A stretch of DNA of 64,000 nucleotides from positions 19,053,001 through 19,117,000 of the forward strand of contig NC_092568.1 of NCBI RefSeq assembly GCF_037975245.1. The letters run 5' to 3'. The position numbers were made by a program, and so were the translations under genes. Under the pieces are notes generated by a model. That model was not told the DNA's origin, did not search any database, and worked only from the letters and a program-made list of their open reading frames with translations. The DNA comes from Apostichopus japonicus. Lineage: Eukaryota; Echinodermata; Holothuroidea; Aspidochirotida; Stichopodidae. Shown one piece after another: positions 35,569-49,848 of the stretch (the first letter of the stretch is position 1; each line of letters starts with the position of its first letter).

Positions 35569-35912
35569 AAGGCATTGAAGACTCGCCCCAAACCGCGTGC
35601 GGCCTTCTGAAAAAGTTAACTTTCTGTTGCTTGCAAGTGAAGTTTTGTTCGTGTCGCTACAAAATGCAGACAGTAATGAAACGTGATACCTTAATTGTTA
35701 TCTTTAGCTGGACCTGAGATGTCCATCGCTGTATCGTTTGTATACTGTGCTTTGGGTATAGACCACAGCTGTTTGTACTGACTGAACACTAGTGTCTAAT
35801 TACCGACGGTAGCAAGCTGTGTGTGTATTTTCTTTCTGTTACACCTCATTCGAAACTAGGTCAAATGACCGGCATTAGACGTTTCTTTTTGCGCGAGTCT
35901 TCACACCCTTTA
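35569..35912 (+). mobile_element. MITE with GAAGACTCGC terminal repeats, copy 1
   Basis: AAGGCATTGAAGACTCGC at the left and the inverse of AAGGGTGTGAAGACTCGC at the right form imperfect terminal repeats. The whole element is repeated in opposite orientation at 57081-57434 over about 350 bp. It has no coding capacity. Confidence 0.85.
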
Positions 35913-36850
35913 GAGATGTAGAAATTGAACGGCATTTTTTATAAGCAATCGACTTCAGCCACTTGGATATCCCTGTAAGAGTCGAACCGGCGAGCTCTCC
36001 ACAATTACTGGGGTTAAGTTGGGGCCTAGGTCAGAAACTTGAAAATAACTTTTGAAGAAAATTGGCAAATTCTACGAAACCAAATCGAGAAGCTTCGTGT
36101 ACTGACGACAGTGGGAAAAAGTCATTTACAGCGATATTTACTATCTTAAAGTCATGGAGCATCGCGGTTTTACTATGATTTTTGGCAATATCAATTTCTA
36201 TGCATACCTTTTACATGCCTCTAGTCCAATTGAACCTTTTGATGATTATTTTTTTTTGAAAGAAAAGAAGAATAATGTAAAATAAGGACAGAGTGTATCA
36301 TTAATATTGTCAAAATATGCCCCCCCCCCCAAAAAAAAAAAAATAAAATAAAATAAAGAGATTTATTAGGTATAAAAAGAATTCGAATGAAAAAAAAACG
36401 AGATCATAAGTTAAAAAGCCAATATTTCTGATCGTCAAGTCACAATTTTTACTTCTGAAAGTTCGAGCAGACAATGGGTCCTATCCATCCTGGCTTAGTT
36501 TGGGCGCTATTGGTTTCTTTTCTGCTCTGTATGTGCAAATCATTACGATGAATTTCATATTTTGTGTTTTTTGGAGCAAATACAGAGTTTTGTTTGTAAC
36601 CATCTATCAAATACAATCGATCCGCCTACTAAAACTCATTGAGCTAACACGAGGCATCTGCGCAGAGAACGGCAAATTCTATGGGTGACGTCATCACATT
36701 ATGAGTGTTGTTTTGCTCGTTGCTATAGTATGTATAAATTGTACACAAAACATTCCACACATCGTAAATTTTATTAATTTGAAAACGCACGGTACATAGG
36801 CCTATTGCAGAATAAATTTAATTGTGAATATATATCCAAAACACAGGAAA
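35913..36850. other. Upstream region of CCDC170
   Basis: No coding exon seen. It has homopolymer runs near 36320-36355, a palindromic CRE at 36686-36693 and an X-box half site (GTTGCTATAG) near 36719. The 5' UTR start is not defined; an alternative in-frame ATG lies 27 bases upstream at 36824. Confidence 0.5.
36686..36693. promoter_or_regulatory. Full CRE palindrome upstream of CCDC170
   Basis: TGACGTCA, the full CREB/ATF site, 158 bp before the CCDC170 start codon. It may occur by chance in a window of this size, but its position is suggestive. Confidence 0.4.
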
Positions 36851-39800
36851 ATGTCCTTCTATTCAAGAGGAAGACAAGAACCTGGTTTTCCAAGACTCTC
36901 TGGATCACCAAAACATGTTGACCGAAGCCTGACCAATTTAGAAGATGAAATCGAACGACTCGTGAATAACAGGTCGGCACCACCTGCTGCAGGTGAAGGC
37001 TCTCCATACAGAAACGCCTATGGAAAGGGCATGCCCAGCAAGAAGATAATGCAAGATGTAAGTCACTAGCCTAAGTTGTGTCTTTAAAGTAATGATCAGC
37101 TTTATGCTAAATCTAAACGTTTGCTTGACAGAATCCGGCATAACGATTATTATTTCAATATTAACCATTGGCTTCTCGTTGTGTTTGTCAGTTGTGATGA
37201 CCTAATCATAACAAATTAAGTTAGACTTAAACTAGGCAAAAGATTAGTCCAAAGGCCTAGGCTAGGCCCTCTAGAGGCTGGGCATAGTATAAGCCAAACT
37301 AGCTTTGGTTGAGCCACACGCGCACCCAATGTTGGTAACACATTATTATAAAGAGTTAAATATTGTTACTAATGTGAGGGTGCCTCTTTGTAGGAACCAT
37401 TGCCGTTACGCCTATGCCTACCCTTCATTTACATGAATACGTCAATTGTCATATGACCGTACTCCACCTAAACCCTGGTGTAAATAATTCATGTTACACT
37501 GAAACAAGTTACAACTTACAGTGATCTTGGCCATTGCATACTCTAGAAATAGGCCAGTGATTACAAGGGTATCCTCTTTTAACATGTGTGTCACATGAAG
37601 GTGTCATTGGTTTGTAACTATCCCATATTTTGTATTTTTTTCCAGCTTCATGATCAAGTAAAACTATATCAGAAAGAAGTTGAGAAGAAAGATAAATTGA
37701 TTCAAGAACTATCAAGGTAAGTTGAGCTATGTACTTTCTATATAGTGCAAATGTCCTCTTCTCACTTTCTGCCACATACTAGAAAAGCTAGGGAGCTTGG
37801 ATATGGTGTCTAGCTGTTTGGCCGTCTGTTTCAGGTCAAAGGTCACCTTGGACCATTGTTTGACATGCGGTAATGCTTCTCTTTCCGCAGATATGAACGG
37901 TTAATTTAGCAAAGTTACTATTAAGTAATTGCTGAGCAGTGGCTGATATGAGATTTTCAGGGTCCCCAGGGTCCACATGCAGCAAGAGGTCCCTGGCTAA
38001 AGCAGTTACTGTTGTTTTCATGTTTTACAATGTGCAATACTAATTATGTTCTTTCCGTGCTAAATTATAAGATGTTTTCTAACCTTTTTGGCTTGAATAA
38101 TATTGAGTTTGTTTGGTAGTTGTCTTCAAAATTCCTGACCAAGAACAAACAGGTGCTTTAAAGTTTTGGTCAGTATTTTGATGCTATATCGCCTAACTGT
38201 CTAGATGCTTACTACTGTACCCAGTCTGACTGGAAAGTTTCTTGTATCAAAGTTTTAATTTATTAACTATTCCCACTAACAACCCCACCCATTCCAACCT
38301 CAAAAGCTTTTCAATCGAATGAATGAATGGATATACTGTATATACATGTATCACACTGTGTAAAAAAGTGGCAAGTTCCTGCCAAGATTAATGTCTGCCA
38401 ATAAATTGTGCTCAGGCCTAGTAAACAATCATGGGATAATATATATCTCCAGTATAGTGTATCAAAATGCTACAAATGGAGGCCAAGATTTTGTACTGAA
38501 AGGAATAAAGTGCATAACAGTTTTGGAGTATGCACACAAGTGTGCAGCAATTTTTTTATAGTATGATAAAACAAAATCCACAATCTTGCAGTTGCTATCC
38601 AAAATCTAAATGCTGCTTTGAATTATTTTCCCTGAAACTGATTGAATTATAGTCCGGTTATAGTACAGTATTTGTCGAGCAGTCATTTCAGTGAAAATGA
38701 AAACGCAAATTTAACCGAATTAATTTCATGCTTTGCTATGGAGTGCCAATAAACATTTTATACCAATATGAGAATTCAACTGCTTACTCTACTTTATGGA
38801 GCAGTTTGAACACTGCTTGACAAATGTTTCCAACTCCTTCACTTCTCACAGATCCGATCCAGAGAAGAGACATGTCACAATTGCACCACCTGGCTACTCA
38901 CACGAGTCCTTTTACAGGAACGCCAAATCTGTTGACTACAACAGAAACGAACTATCTCTGCTGCAACATCGTAATGAACAGCTTGAAACAGAGGTTAGTT
39001 TTTCTTGCTCTATGATTTTCCTTGTTCTGTGAATCTGCACGATATTTGACACATTTTGTCAGTTTGAGACTGTATGCAAACATGTGCATGGAATGTTCTT
39101 TTTGTGAACCTGTAGTTATGACAGGAAAGATGTTAAATAAAAAACAAATTAATAGGAAATCATTTGTCTGATTTTGTTATCCACTATATTGCTACACAAA
39201 TTAAAAAAGAACTGGGTTTTGAATATCGTCTTATTTTTTCACTACTTTACAAAAACATGACAGTGTCACCAAAGATCTAAAATGAGACAATCTCTTATTT
39301 CCTGATACCAAAGGACGACTTTAAATGCAATGCCATACTAATGAGTCAGTAGGATGTGTAGCATGTAGATGTGTAACTATTACATCTGATGTATCATGAG
39401 GGGCTTGTTTAACATGTTGTTAAAGCTCTCTTTATAAACCAGTGTTGATCTTTAATGTTAAATGAACTCAGATACATCTTAAAACACAGTCCTTTGCAAT
39501 TCGTCCATTCTCCCCGAACTGCAGCTTAAGGAACTGAAAGGAAAATTTGTGTCGTGTGAAGTCCAACTTCGGGAGGCGGAGGCCGACAACGATAGATTTA
39601 AAGACGATAATCACCGTCAGAATGCGCTGATACATACTCTGAAGCAACGAGTGGAGGAGCTTCAGACCGTATCCGTCTCCAACGGAGAACACGCTCTCAA
39701 CTCCCTCCAACAAGATGCCAGACAGCAACAAGAGAGGATATTTGAACTGGAGTCGAGGATCAGGAATCTCACAGACGAGAGGGAAGAGGCCGAGCAGAAG

Positions 39801-42800
39801 ACGCAGTCATGGCAACGCAAATTTGGAGAAATAACGCTGCACTTACAACGAACCATGTCCGTGGAGGAAGAGGAACCGGAGACACTGGTAGAAAAGGTAT
39901 GGCAAAGTTACCATGGTTACATCACTGTATACCATGTTAACATTGATACGCCTGCACGCTTAGTTTGTCTCTCATCACAGGAGCTCTGCATGTGTGCAGA
40001 TTATTATACCATGCTAGTGAATGATTACAAACATTTGATGCTATTAGGCCAGCTGCAGCATTGTCACAATGGCTGTTAAAGCTCCATCGAAAGCAACATT
40101 TCATCAAGTAGCCGCCTAGGCCTACAACACCTTCACAACAGAGATATCTCAACCTAGCAACACTGTGTGTATACTGTACATGAAGCTTTGGACTGATATT
40201 AATTTATCGTCATCAAGTAAATAAACTAGTTTACAGTTGATAACACTTTTATAAGATTGAGTGACAAATGATAAAGGTTATTTAAATTTAATGAATATTC
40301 AATCGTCTGCTTTGTAGAGTTTTCTATTGTCAGCTGTGTCTTAAATACTCTATGCTGTGTCAGTAGCAAATAACAAGAGGAGCTGTAAGATAACTGGTAC
40401 TGTTAACTCAACACATGATATGATTAAGACAAAGCCAAAATTTAAATAATTGTGTTCTTTCTTCATTTTCTTTGGTGGAATTGAGGGTTCATACAGTAGT
40501 TTATTCTTAGCAAAATAATTTATGTCATATGCATTCCCAGCTCCAAATTGTCAGTACCCTCCTCAGCAATATTACAGTACACCTTAATAATGCTTTGACC
40601 CTTATGTACACAAAGGATCTATTTTTAACTGTCAGCGTTTATGACTTACAACCTACTGTAATTTTTGTTTCTCTTTCTTGCTAACAGATCAAAATGATCC
40701 TAAGCGAAAATCTGACTCTGAAAGGTAAACTTGCCACCTTGGAGGAATCCTTATCCAGCACTGAGCTGGAATCAAAGGCTAGTAGGGAGACCATCCAACG
40801 GTTGGTCAATGAACTGGACAGAGAGCAGAAGACATATTTATCTAATGCTACCCTTGTAGAAAAGATGAAACTGGTGAGTTTTTTATTGTTTTGAAATGCA
40901 ACTTTTTTGATGTGAATATTGGCTCTTATATTTTCTTCATTTTTTTGTTGGGGGGGTGGGGGGGCTGCTTTAAAATATATGCATGTGTGGGAAGGAAGGG
41001 GAAGGGATTTTGTGATGTAAATGATATGTCACCTACCATCTATAACCATCCAAAGAATGTTGTTGCCCTTTGTGTTTAATATTTGTGGTGCATTTTGTTT
41101 ACTTGTTATCATAATTGTATTTGAGAAAGGATTTTGTCCTTCAGACAGATTTTGTGACCAAATTTTTTCTTTTAAAACAAGATTGGCAAAGGAAAGGATT
41201 TTGTTCAAAAGAGGCACAGCATACAGTCATCAGTTTGCTAGGAATATCAAATATACAGTAGAAGTTAATTTAGTTATAGAAGTAGCCTTCCTCCACCACA
41301 AGCTCAACATATTAACCCAAGCCCATCTTCCCTCCCCTCCTTGTCCAATGAAGAAGAATAAAATATAGTTTGACAATGAGTGTCAATTTAGGTATACATG
41401 TTTTCGCAACAAAACAGAAAAGCAACGAACACCAGCGAGAGAAAGAGAGACTCGCAGATGAGATTAAGCTACTGAGGGACCGACTGGATTCTAACGAGAA
41501 CGCCTGGCTCTCCAAGAAACACGAGTTGGACTCTCATCATTCCACCGTGTCATCTCTGAACCAAGACATCAAAACAGCTCAGTTTGAGGCACAGGTCGCC
41601 AACTCAGAATTGAAGGCCCTGAAGGAATCCCTCGCCGGCATTCTGGGCGACAGGGATTTGGCGTCCGAACCGCACGGTGACGTCATTAAGGAGAGAGTGA
41701 AGCAACTGAGGATTGAACACCAGGAGCAAGAAGGGGTAAGAAAATGAGATGGTGTTATCCCTTTACTATATGTTTAACATCTTGTAATATATGTGTCAAA
41801 AAGCTACTGCATTGGTACTAGTGAAGAATGGGAAACAAGATATGGAGCCCTATGAAAGTGGAAAGTTGGTTAAAACTGAAATATATATTTTCATTGCCAC
41901 AGATATAAGTTCCTCCTCATCATGGAAGTGAAATTGAACCAAAAACCAATCATACAGTAAGAGATTAGGCCTAGTGCACATGGATGCAAAATACAGACAT
42001 ACATTAAAGTGAAATGAAAAGGTAGCCGGGGCTCCAAGTCATAAAGGTCAGAAAGATAATAGATGTGAGTACTCAATAAATAGTTATTGATAGGAAAGGC
42101 TGGTCAAATGGCAAGAAGTGATTCCACGTTGAATGAATGGGCTATTTGTTTTGGAATTAAAATTTAGAAGTGGAGAAGAAAAGGTTTTCCACATGAATTT
42201 CCACATGGAATTTAGAATTGTAATATTCATAGTATTCCTAGGCATATTATTTGGTTAAAAAGAAACATATTATGCTCCTGGTGCTTACAATGTTCAGTGA
42301 AGTAATCATAATGTGTATATATGCAACATCCAGGTGGTACCAACCAGGAGGTAACTTAACTATGTGTGTGTCTGCGTGTGGGTGTGTGTGTATAATCCAT
42401 CCCTGCTTTCTAGGCAGTGACACTGTATTTGTCCCAGGTAGGAAAATTTCTCGTTCGAAATAGCCAGAGAATTTTCTGGGCGGTCCCGTCTTAAATATTA
42501 CATAATACATACTGCATTCTCCCTTGGTGACTGTGAATTTTGATTTTCTTTTTTCCTTTTATGAACCTCTTTAGCATGTTGATGGGCTGAGATCACAGAT
42601 AAAGCTTCTCACAGAGCAGGTGGAGAACCAATCCACTTTACATCAAGCAGCTTTGCAAAGGGCCAAAAATGCTGAACTTCAGTCTAGTGACTTTAAGAGC
42701 AGAATGAGATTGTTAGAAGATGGGCTGTCCTCGAGTGATGCCCTGAGAGATGGCATGAAAGTGGAACGACAGAAGGTGAGGAAAGTTTCAAAAGGCCTCT

Positions 42801-44640
42801 TTGAGAGAGTTGTGTGTAAAGATGAAGTGGAGATCAGTTTTTTTTTTAGATTTTAGCTCCATTTCTATGGATCAATGGAGCAACAAAAATTGTTAACAAC
42901 ATTTTACACATGGCATAATTATGTCATATTCTTTAGCTAGTGTGGAGTATTTTAATGGGATCTTTTTTTTATTTTGGACATTAGTTCAAGTAATAGTCAA
43001 TAAGTAAAATTATAAGTTTTTAAATGAACAAATATGCATAACACAGTGTTTGACTGGGAGGAAACTCAAATGATTTCATCGTTAATAATGAAGTAAGATG
43101 GTTGGAAAAAAAGGATTATGTAAGACATTTATACTTATGTGAAAATTGTCTTGGAGATAAATTGTTAATATTATAATGGATTCATTACTTTATAGCTGAT
43201 TAGCCTTTATATGTTGTAAAATAATATATACAAAGATAATTAGTATGATCATTTGCAATTTTTAGTTTTGAGTAATACTCGTTAGGATAGTAAAATTGCT
43301 GACCAAAAAAGCCCCCCAAAAATATCCATTGAGAAGTTGGACAACTCTGCTAGCAATGAAATAATTTTGATGACAGCTTTTTATTGATTTGTCATGTGCA
43401 ACTTATAAATTGGAGAAAGATTCCCATGAGACTTGATCTTTTGTTATTCCCTCTTTTTGAACAGTACATGGCCTTCCTACAGAAGATGGCTAACATTATG
43501 GGCATGGATGAGATTTGTCACGACTTGGGCTTTGATATGAACGGAGACACCCTATTGGCCAGAGCCGAACAGTTGATGAGGCGGGAAGGAGACACCATCG
43601 TGGACAAAAGTTCGCACGTCTACACTCTCCAGCGGAAGCTGAAGACGTTGAAGCAGCAGCTGGAGAGCAAAGACTTGCATCTCGACTTGATGAGGAAGAA
43701 GATAGCGGCGCTGGAAGAAGGAATGGCAGGTCGAACCAACATCCAACGAGAGAAAGAAGATTACGAATTCAGCTACAAGAAGTTGATCAAAGAGAACGAT
43801 CGTCTGCGTGGGGACCTCGGCGACGCTAAGAAAATCATCCTAGAGTTAAAGTCAGGCATGTTGAATGTCAGCAACCTCAAGGTTAGTAATTTTTCGTGAC
43901 TAGCTGCTTTGTTTGGGGAGGGGGAAGGGGGTTAAGTCTACTTTAAAAGAGGTGAATCCCCTGCCAATGTGGGCTTCTCAAAAGTTGCACAGGTATGGAA
44001 GGGTCTCCCTGCAAAAACAGTCCTTGTTTGCAGCAAATAGTTGAAGAGAAGCACAATTTTTTAAATGAATCACAATCATGGGCTAGTCATCAAAATTTTT
44101 GGTTTGATCCTACAATTACAGCTTTCGAGTTACTCCCAGAAAAGCGAGATTGAGGAATTAATCAAGAAAGTGGAACAGCTCGAGAAGGCAAAGGAGAAGC
44201 AAGCTCGTAAACTAGCCGGTATGAAGCACGAACTGGAGTACTCAGAGGAAGAAGCTAATCAGAGCTTTCAGAAGGCGGAGCAAACAGTCATGACCCTGTC
44301 GGCTGAACTGAAGACCACCAAGGCGCTGCTCGCCGAGATACAGCACCGGGAACACCAGCTCCAGGACTTCCGGCAAGTCATCGCTCGTATGCTCGGACTC
44401 GATGTCTCCGTCTTGGCCATTCCAGACTACGAAATCATCTCAAAGCTGGAGAAGCTCATCCAAGCCCACCATTCCAACACAATTACCACTTTAGGCTTAG
44501 AGCATAGCTTAGGTAATATGGAGAGGGGCTTTAGGCAAGGTTATACAGAAGCATCCTCACTCCTGGGCAGTATGCCCAAGACCAAGATACGGTCCCCCTC
44601 CCCTGCCAGAAAGAAGGTCCACCACCCCCAGGTGTACTAA
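36851..44640 (+). CDS. CCDC170: Coiled-coil domain-containing protein 170
   Basis: Nine exons: 36851-37057, 37646-37716, 38852-38993, 39525-39896, 40688-40873, 41418-41735, 42575-42775, 43465-43881, 44122-44640 (stop TAA). All junctions are GT-AG and in phase: 810 residues, human about 715. Nearly all of exons 2-9 is Glu/Lys/Gln-rich coiled coil. Family match is best from residue 500: YMAFLQKMANIMGMDEI, LARAEQLMRREGD, TLQRKLKTLKQQLESKDLHL, then FRQVIARMLGLDVSVLAIPD and YEIISKLEKLI, as in human CCDC170. The N-terminus is basic and probably unstructured; the C-terminus has KIRSPSPARKK. Human CCDC170 binds and stabilises microtubules near the Golgi. The acceptor at 41418 has a weak pyrimidine tract but is the only one in phase that I found. 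An alternative start at 36824 adds nine residues. Confidence 0.93.
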
Positions 44641-45006
44641 GTACAGACTTGAGTACTAACATACGGTGAGAGTGAAGGTTTGATACTGATGGACACAGCT
44701 CAGTAGAACAAGTCATATATTACCCATGAATCTTAAAAGATGTCGAAATTCATCCTCTGCGGTAAATCTGACAGTTTTATGTGGTTTCAATACAGAGATC
44801 TTGAGGCCTCTCTCTAAAAGTTCAAGGTTGACTGGTTGGGCCTTTTGTAAATCGTTTTGGAACCTCTCTTAAATTTTGACTTGAATTTGAAGGAATTCTT
44901 TTAGGGTTGCTTAAAGTTTGGAAGAGAAATTGGTAATTTTTGTTTTCAACTCAGGAGTTTCACAGAGAAGGAAGGGACAAGATTGTTTTCAAGGCAAACC
45001 CTTTAT

Positions 45007-45012
45007 AATAAA
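45007..45012 (+). promoter_or_regulatory. Possible polyadenylation signal AATAAA for CCDC170
   Basis: First AATAAA on the plus strand after the stop, 367 bp downstream. Later AATAAA sites exist (about 46664), so the 3' UTR could be longer. Confidence 0.4.
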
Positions 45013-46075
45013 GTATTGTTTGGTCTGTCTATTGGTCTGCTATATTCTGTTGCCGAGAGGTCTTGTATGGTATTGCTTCTTCTGGTTAATGATACCACCA
45101 AAGAAAGCAAACTGGTGTTTCTGGAAAATTAAATATTCAACTAGGACAGTCAGAAGCTTTTGTTCGTAAAAGTAACTTGATGGGAAGATTTTTAGTGATG
45201 GCTGTTATGATAAGAGGCTAAATAGGAAAGATCATCGATTAAAGTTTCAAAATTTATGAAGGACAAAAATTGACTGAGAAATGGAAAATTAACACACAAA
45301 AAGAACCATCCTCTATTCAATTCATTATTGTCATGAAAGTTGTAAATCTCTAAATGTACATTCTATTTTCTAGAGAATTGGGCAAGAAGTGTTTCTGCAT
45401 AAATTGGCAAGAAACTCTTTCCTTAAAATTTCTCTTTTGTAGGGGGAAAGGGAGGGGGGGATGTGGTACAGCATTTTTTTTGTGATTAATGAAAGGTATA
45501 AAGATATCTAAGTTGATGTTTCAAATGACTGTATTTAAACAGTTTTATGGGAATGTAAACTTGGAAGTTTGTTGTCAAGAAATATCTCTTTGACTGTGAA
45601 TGATCAGGCAGCTGTTAAAAATCAGCCCTTGTAAAGAGAAGTCCAAATTAACTTCAGGGAGATTTAAATTTTTTAGTATGAAACGTGTTTGTAGTCTACC
45701 ATATTTTATATCAACCGGTTTGTAAATATTTTTACATAGTTTGCAAATAGTTTTCTAGAACAATTTAGTGACAAAATTTATATATTTGTGTTTTTCTTAT
45801 GATTTATAATTTCATATGACTTTCGGAACTTAGATACTCATCACAGACAATGCATAATATTCTGCTGTATGTACAATTGCAAAGAGTTCCTGTTAGCCTA
45901 GTCTCCTTGCGTGAAATTTTGATAAGAAATGATCTATATTGAGACACAATATATTGTTTTCGTTTGGTTTAGCAGTGTCAGGGTTTGTACGTGCTTCAAT
46001 GCCCTTAAATCACTAAGTACTGAAAATACTTACGTTCAGTGTACAAACCACTGCATTTATTTTGCATAGCATATG

Positions 46076-46793
46076 AGGTTTGCATAGCAGTTTTGTACGA
46101 TATCAGACAAATTATATATGGACAGTGAATGTAAAAGCTGCATTTATTGCTAAAGATGGTTTAATGTCACCTTGTTTAATGTTGTACATCCATGTATCTT
46201 CAGCACCTTGATTGTATGAAAACCTTGAATACTACATCCTCCCAAATAATTCCAATACAAACGTTTATTACATGAGTCAATATATTAAAGATATCGACGC
46301 CAAGCTGAAATAAGTATTGACTGCAATGGTACGTATTCAGAAGTTATTTTCCTCGAATATTGCAACTTTTAGTACTTCTAGTTGTAGTGAATTGTTTAAG
46401 CAGTTCATTGCCTGTCAGGTTTGCATAGCAGTTTGTAGTGCCATATCAGATCAATTATTCATAGATAGTGCATATACAGCTGCATTTATTCCTAATGTTG
46501 GTTTTAACTTCACCTTTGAAGTTTGTCAATCTATGTTGTCATTTAATTTATAATCAGCACCTTGATTGTATGAAAAACCTTGAATACTCCATACGCACAG
46601 ATTATTCCAAGACAAAAGTTTATTGCTTGAGAATAATATTTTAAGTTATTGATGCCAAGCTGAAATAAATATTTACCACCATGGTAAATATTCAAAAATC
46701 ATCTTCCTCGAATGTTGCAACTTGTGGTACTGCTAGTTATAGCATGGAGGTTTTGCCTCCATGGTTGTAGTGAATTGTTAAAGCGACTCAATG
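46076..46793. repeat. Tandem duplication with 341-bp period
   Basis: AGGTTTGCATAGCAGTTT starts at 46076 and again at 46417. Both copies continue through CAGCACCTTGATTGTATGAA, GCCAAGCTGAAATAA and TTTTCCTCGAATRTTGCAACT-like sequence to TAGTGAATTGTT. The copies have diverged by substitutions and small indels, including GGAGGTTTTGCCTCC, present only in copy 2. Confidence 0.9.
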
Positions 46794-48633
46794 CTGTGTG
46801 TCTTTTTGCTGATGCTGGCTTCAAAACATTCGTTATTGTGACAGTATAAATCATCTAGTACATGTATGTGTTGTCCATATGTATTGTGTGGATAATTAAG
46901 TTTTCTTGAATTGTAAATAATTACTCCAGGAGACATGTAGATGCTTTCTTTCACTCATATTTGTGTAAATATTTTATATTTGATTCCAAGCAAACAAGAA
47001 TGGTAAAATCAGATTGTGGGCATTTTATTGTGGGTGGACTACATTAGGTCAAGAATCATGCTTTGGTACCTAATAGCAAAAATAGTGCAGATTTTTATGA
47101 GCAGTTTACAACTTTTCAACAACTATTTGAGACAGCAGAAATGAAACGTTCAAAATCAAAACCAGTAAATTATCAAATTTTAGTACAGCCTTTAATAACA
47201 TAATTTTGTTTTTGTTCAAATGAAATTATTTTGTTTATTTTCATTACCTTGATCATATATAGATCCTGAATGCTTTCACCTTGAAATAATGTAGAAATTC
47301 ATGGTATGAACTTGTATAATGTACTGTAGGTATTGAAGGTCTACAGTATAATATATTGTACGCATCTTCTTACTGTTTGAATATAATATGTATATGTGGT
47401 TTGCTATGTTTTTTTCGGTGACATTTGATGCATATTGAATTGGTTTCTCTTCCATATTATAGAGAATGCTGCAGACATCTTATTTAGGTCTATTGATATC
47501 ATCTTCGTGTCTCTTATGACTGTAGGAAGTAAGCTCTTTCATTGGATGAGCTCTTTTGTAAGCTTTGTGCAATACCCTTTTAGATGATTAATTTTCAATG
47601 TCAATGTATCAAGATAATCAGGATATACATAGAATGCTTTTGTCTTCTTCTTCTTTCTTGTATTCATTTCGACCAATTAGCCTGGTTTCTTCGTTTACAG
47701 ATTTCTAGTTTTCATGCTGGTTTGTAGCACAGGTTCAAAGTGGTTGGGGGTTGAGGAGGGAGGGAGCCAACGTAACGTCAATGTGGTACAGCAAATACCG
47801 ATTTTTAGTACAAATTGGCAGACAGAATCAATTTGAAAAGTTTTCTAGACCAGGATATCACTGCTTTGTTCTCGATCCCCTTTCCTTAATTACAATTTTG
47901 TATGCGTACTTTTACATCAAAGGGTTGGATCAGTAACCTATCTTTAGATAAGTAAATAACCTCTCCCAGGTGGCTAACACTCACAACAGTAACATGAGTT
48001 GTCTTAGTGTTTTACTACTATTTACTGAAACTATGCGATGGTGATGGCATGCTTATGTGACGCCTCGGCTCTCAAATATGATCACTCGTTATGTGTAGCT
48101 TGTAGCTACTTAATACATATATAAAAAGGCCCTTCATTGGATTATCTGCTGCCTTTGTTATTGGTGGAGGTCAAAGGTCATTTAAGGCAGGCCCGTCGCA
48201 CCCGCTACGGTAGGTACGGTATTTACCGTACCACTTTTCAGCTAAAAAAAAAAGAGAGAGGGGGAGAAGAAAATAGGTGAGGGAGTTAGAAAATACAGTT
48301 CGAATCAATAAAATGCACGAGTCTTCATGACCAAAGCCGACCCTCTGTACCATCATTGTGTCCTATGATGCGATGAGCCCCGGATGAGCCGGCACGAATT
48401 ATTCAACGAATCTCAAGTTGTAACTGGGGCGATAGGGGCCTACGATTCGAGTCGCACCGAATTTCCCCAAACCCCCGAATTCCCCCCATTTCCCTAAGAA
48501 GGTGTCAAACCCGGAGATGTTTTACTTAGTTGAGCAGTGTAACAGTAAATACCGTCCGGATAATTAGGGCAACGTACAATGTATAGGGCGTGTCCCCGCG
48601 CTGCGCTACACCGGCAACTCAACGCAAAGGAAA

Positions 48634-49263
48634 GTGCCAGCCAGATTAGTTTCTGGTTCGGCCGCGGATATCATGCCTCCAGAATCAGTGGAGGACTACT
48701 TCAGGCGAATATACCTGGAGGCAGTTGACACCATTGTCAACTGCATCCGCGATAGATTTGATCAGGAGGGTTACAAAATCTACTCAAAACTACAGCAGCT
48801 GCTTCTCAAAACGTGTAACCAACAACATGTTGACGAAGAACTGTTAAAATTCGTATGTGACTTTTACGGCGAGGATCTCCGTAAGGGCGAGCTCGGAGTC
48901 CAACTAGAAACCCTTGGGGAAACCATGGAAGCTACGGCCAAACAATCAGAGTGGACTTTGCCAGAGGTTGTTGACCACATGCGAGGGTTGAGTTTCGGTA
49001 ATCGTGAGCTCCTCTCACAAGTGTGCACGCTTGTCAAACTAATTTTAGTGATGCCTGCGACAAATGCAGTAAGTGAACGCTCATTTAGTGCTATGAGTGT
49101 AAAGAGTTACTTAAGGTCTACAATGACCCAGCAGCGACTCAACCACCTTATGATCTTACATGTACACAAAGATTATGCGGATCGATTGAATCTAGTTGAT
49201 GCAGCCAACGAATTTACCAGTGCCAAAGACCATCGACGCTCGGTGTTTGGTACTTTCCATTGA
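48634..49263 (+). pseudogene. hAT transposase C-terminal fragment
   Basis: An open frame of about 209 codons; the first in-frame ATG is at 48673. The start EDYFRRIYLEAVDTIVNCI resembles the region before the dimerisation domain of ZMYM/TTF-type hAT transposases. The end carries the hAT dimerisation motif: LILVMPATNAVSERSFSAM, then YLRSTMTQQRLNHLMILH. The DNA-binding zinc finger and the catalytic RNase H-like core are missing upstream, so it cannot be an active transposase. The C-terminal frame itself is unbroken, so decay is recent. Confidence 0.88.
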
Positions 49264-49848
49264 TTTGAGTTCGCAGTAGAACGCTGCACACTAACCGATA
49301 GCCGGTGCTCCTTTTAACAGCGCCCATGCCCAGGAGCCCATGCTCTTCAGTATAGTAGTCGTTGTGATACCGGGAGCTTATAGGAGCATTAATTCCAGGA
49401 AGAAAGAGGGCTAAATTATACGAAAAATGCTCACATTTGCTGACCCTACAACTCTAATCCTCAACCCTAACAAAGGATACAGTAGATCATCCTATACAAC
49501 TGAATTGCTACAGGCAATCGGGTAATATCCTATATTCTGCGCCCCAACTGCAGAAAGAACAATGCTTGGAATTTGGAAATTGGAAAAAGTACTGCAGTAT
49601 GGAGAGGATTCCACCCAGGTGTTGGTTGTCACCAACGCCGTAACGAAATAATCATTGTTAACGTTTATTGCATAATTTCAAAAGCCTCACAGAGACTAAC
49701 CGCACTCGGCGAAATCTTTGCTCACCCACAAAACATTTTTGAGGCCCTAACCTCAAAGGAAGGTAGACAAATTGAGGAATCATTTTAGATAATCGTAACA
49801 CTCATAAGAACTAGCAAAATTATCAAATTCGGATAAACTGTAACTATT

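Larger units (their letters stand above)
44641..48149. other. CCDC170 3' UTR and gene-free DNA
   Basis: No coding exon seen. It holds a 341-bp tandem duplication (46076-46793). Confidence 0.55.
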
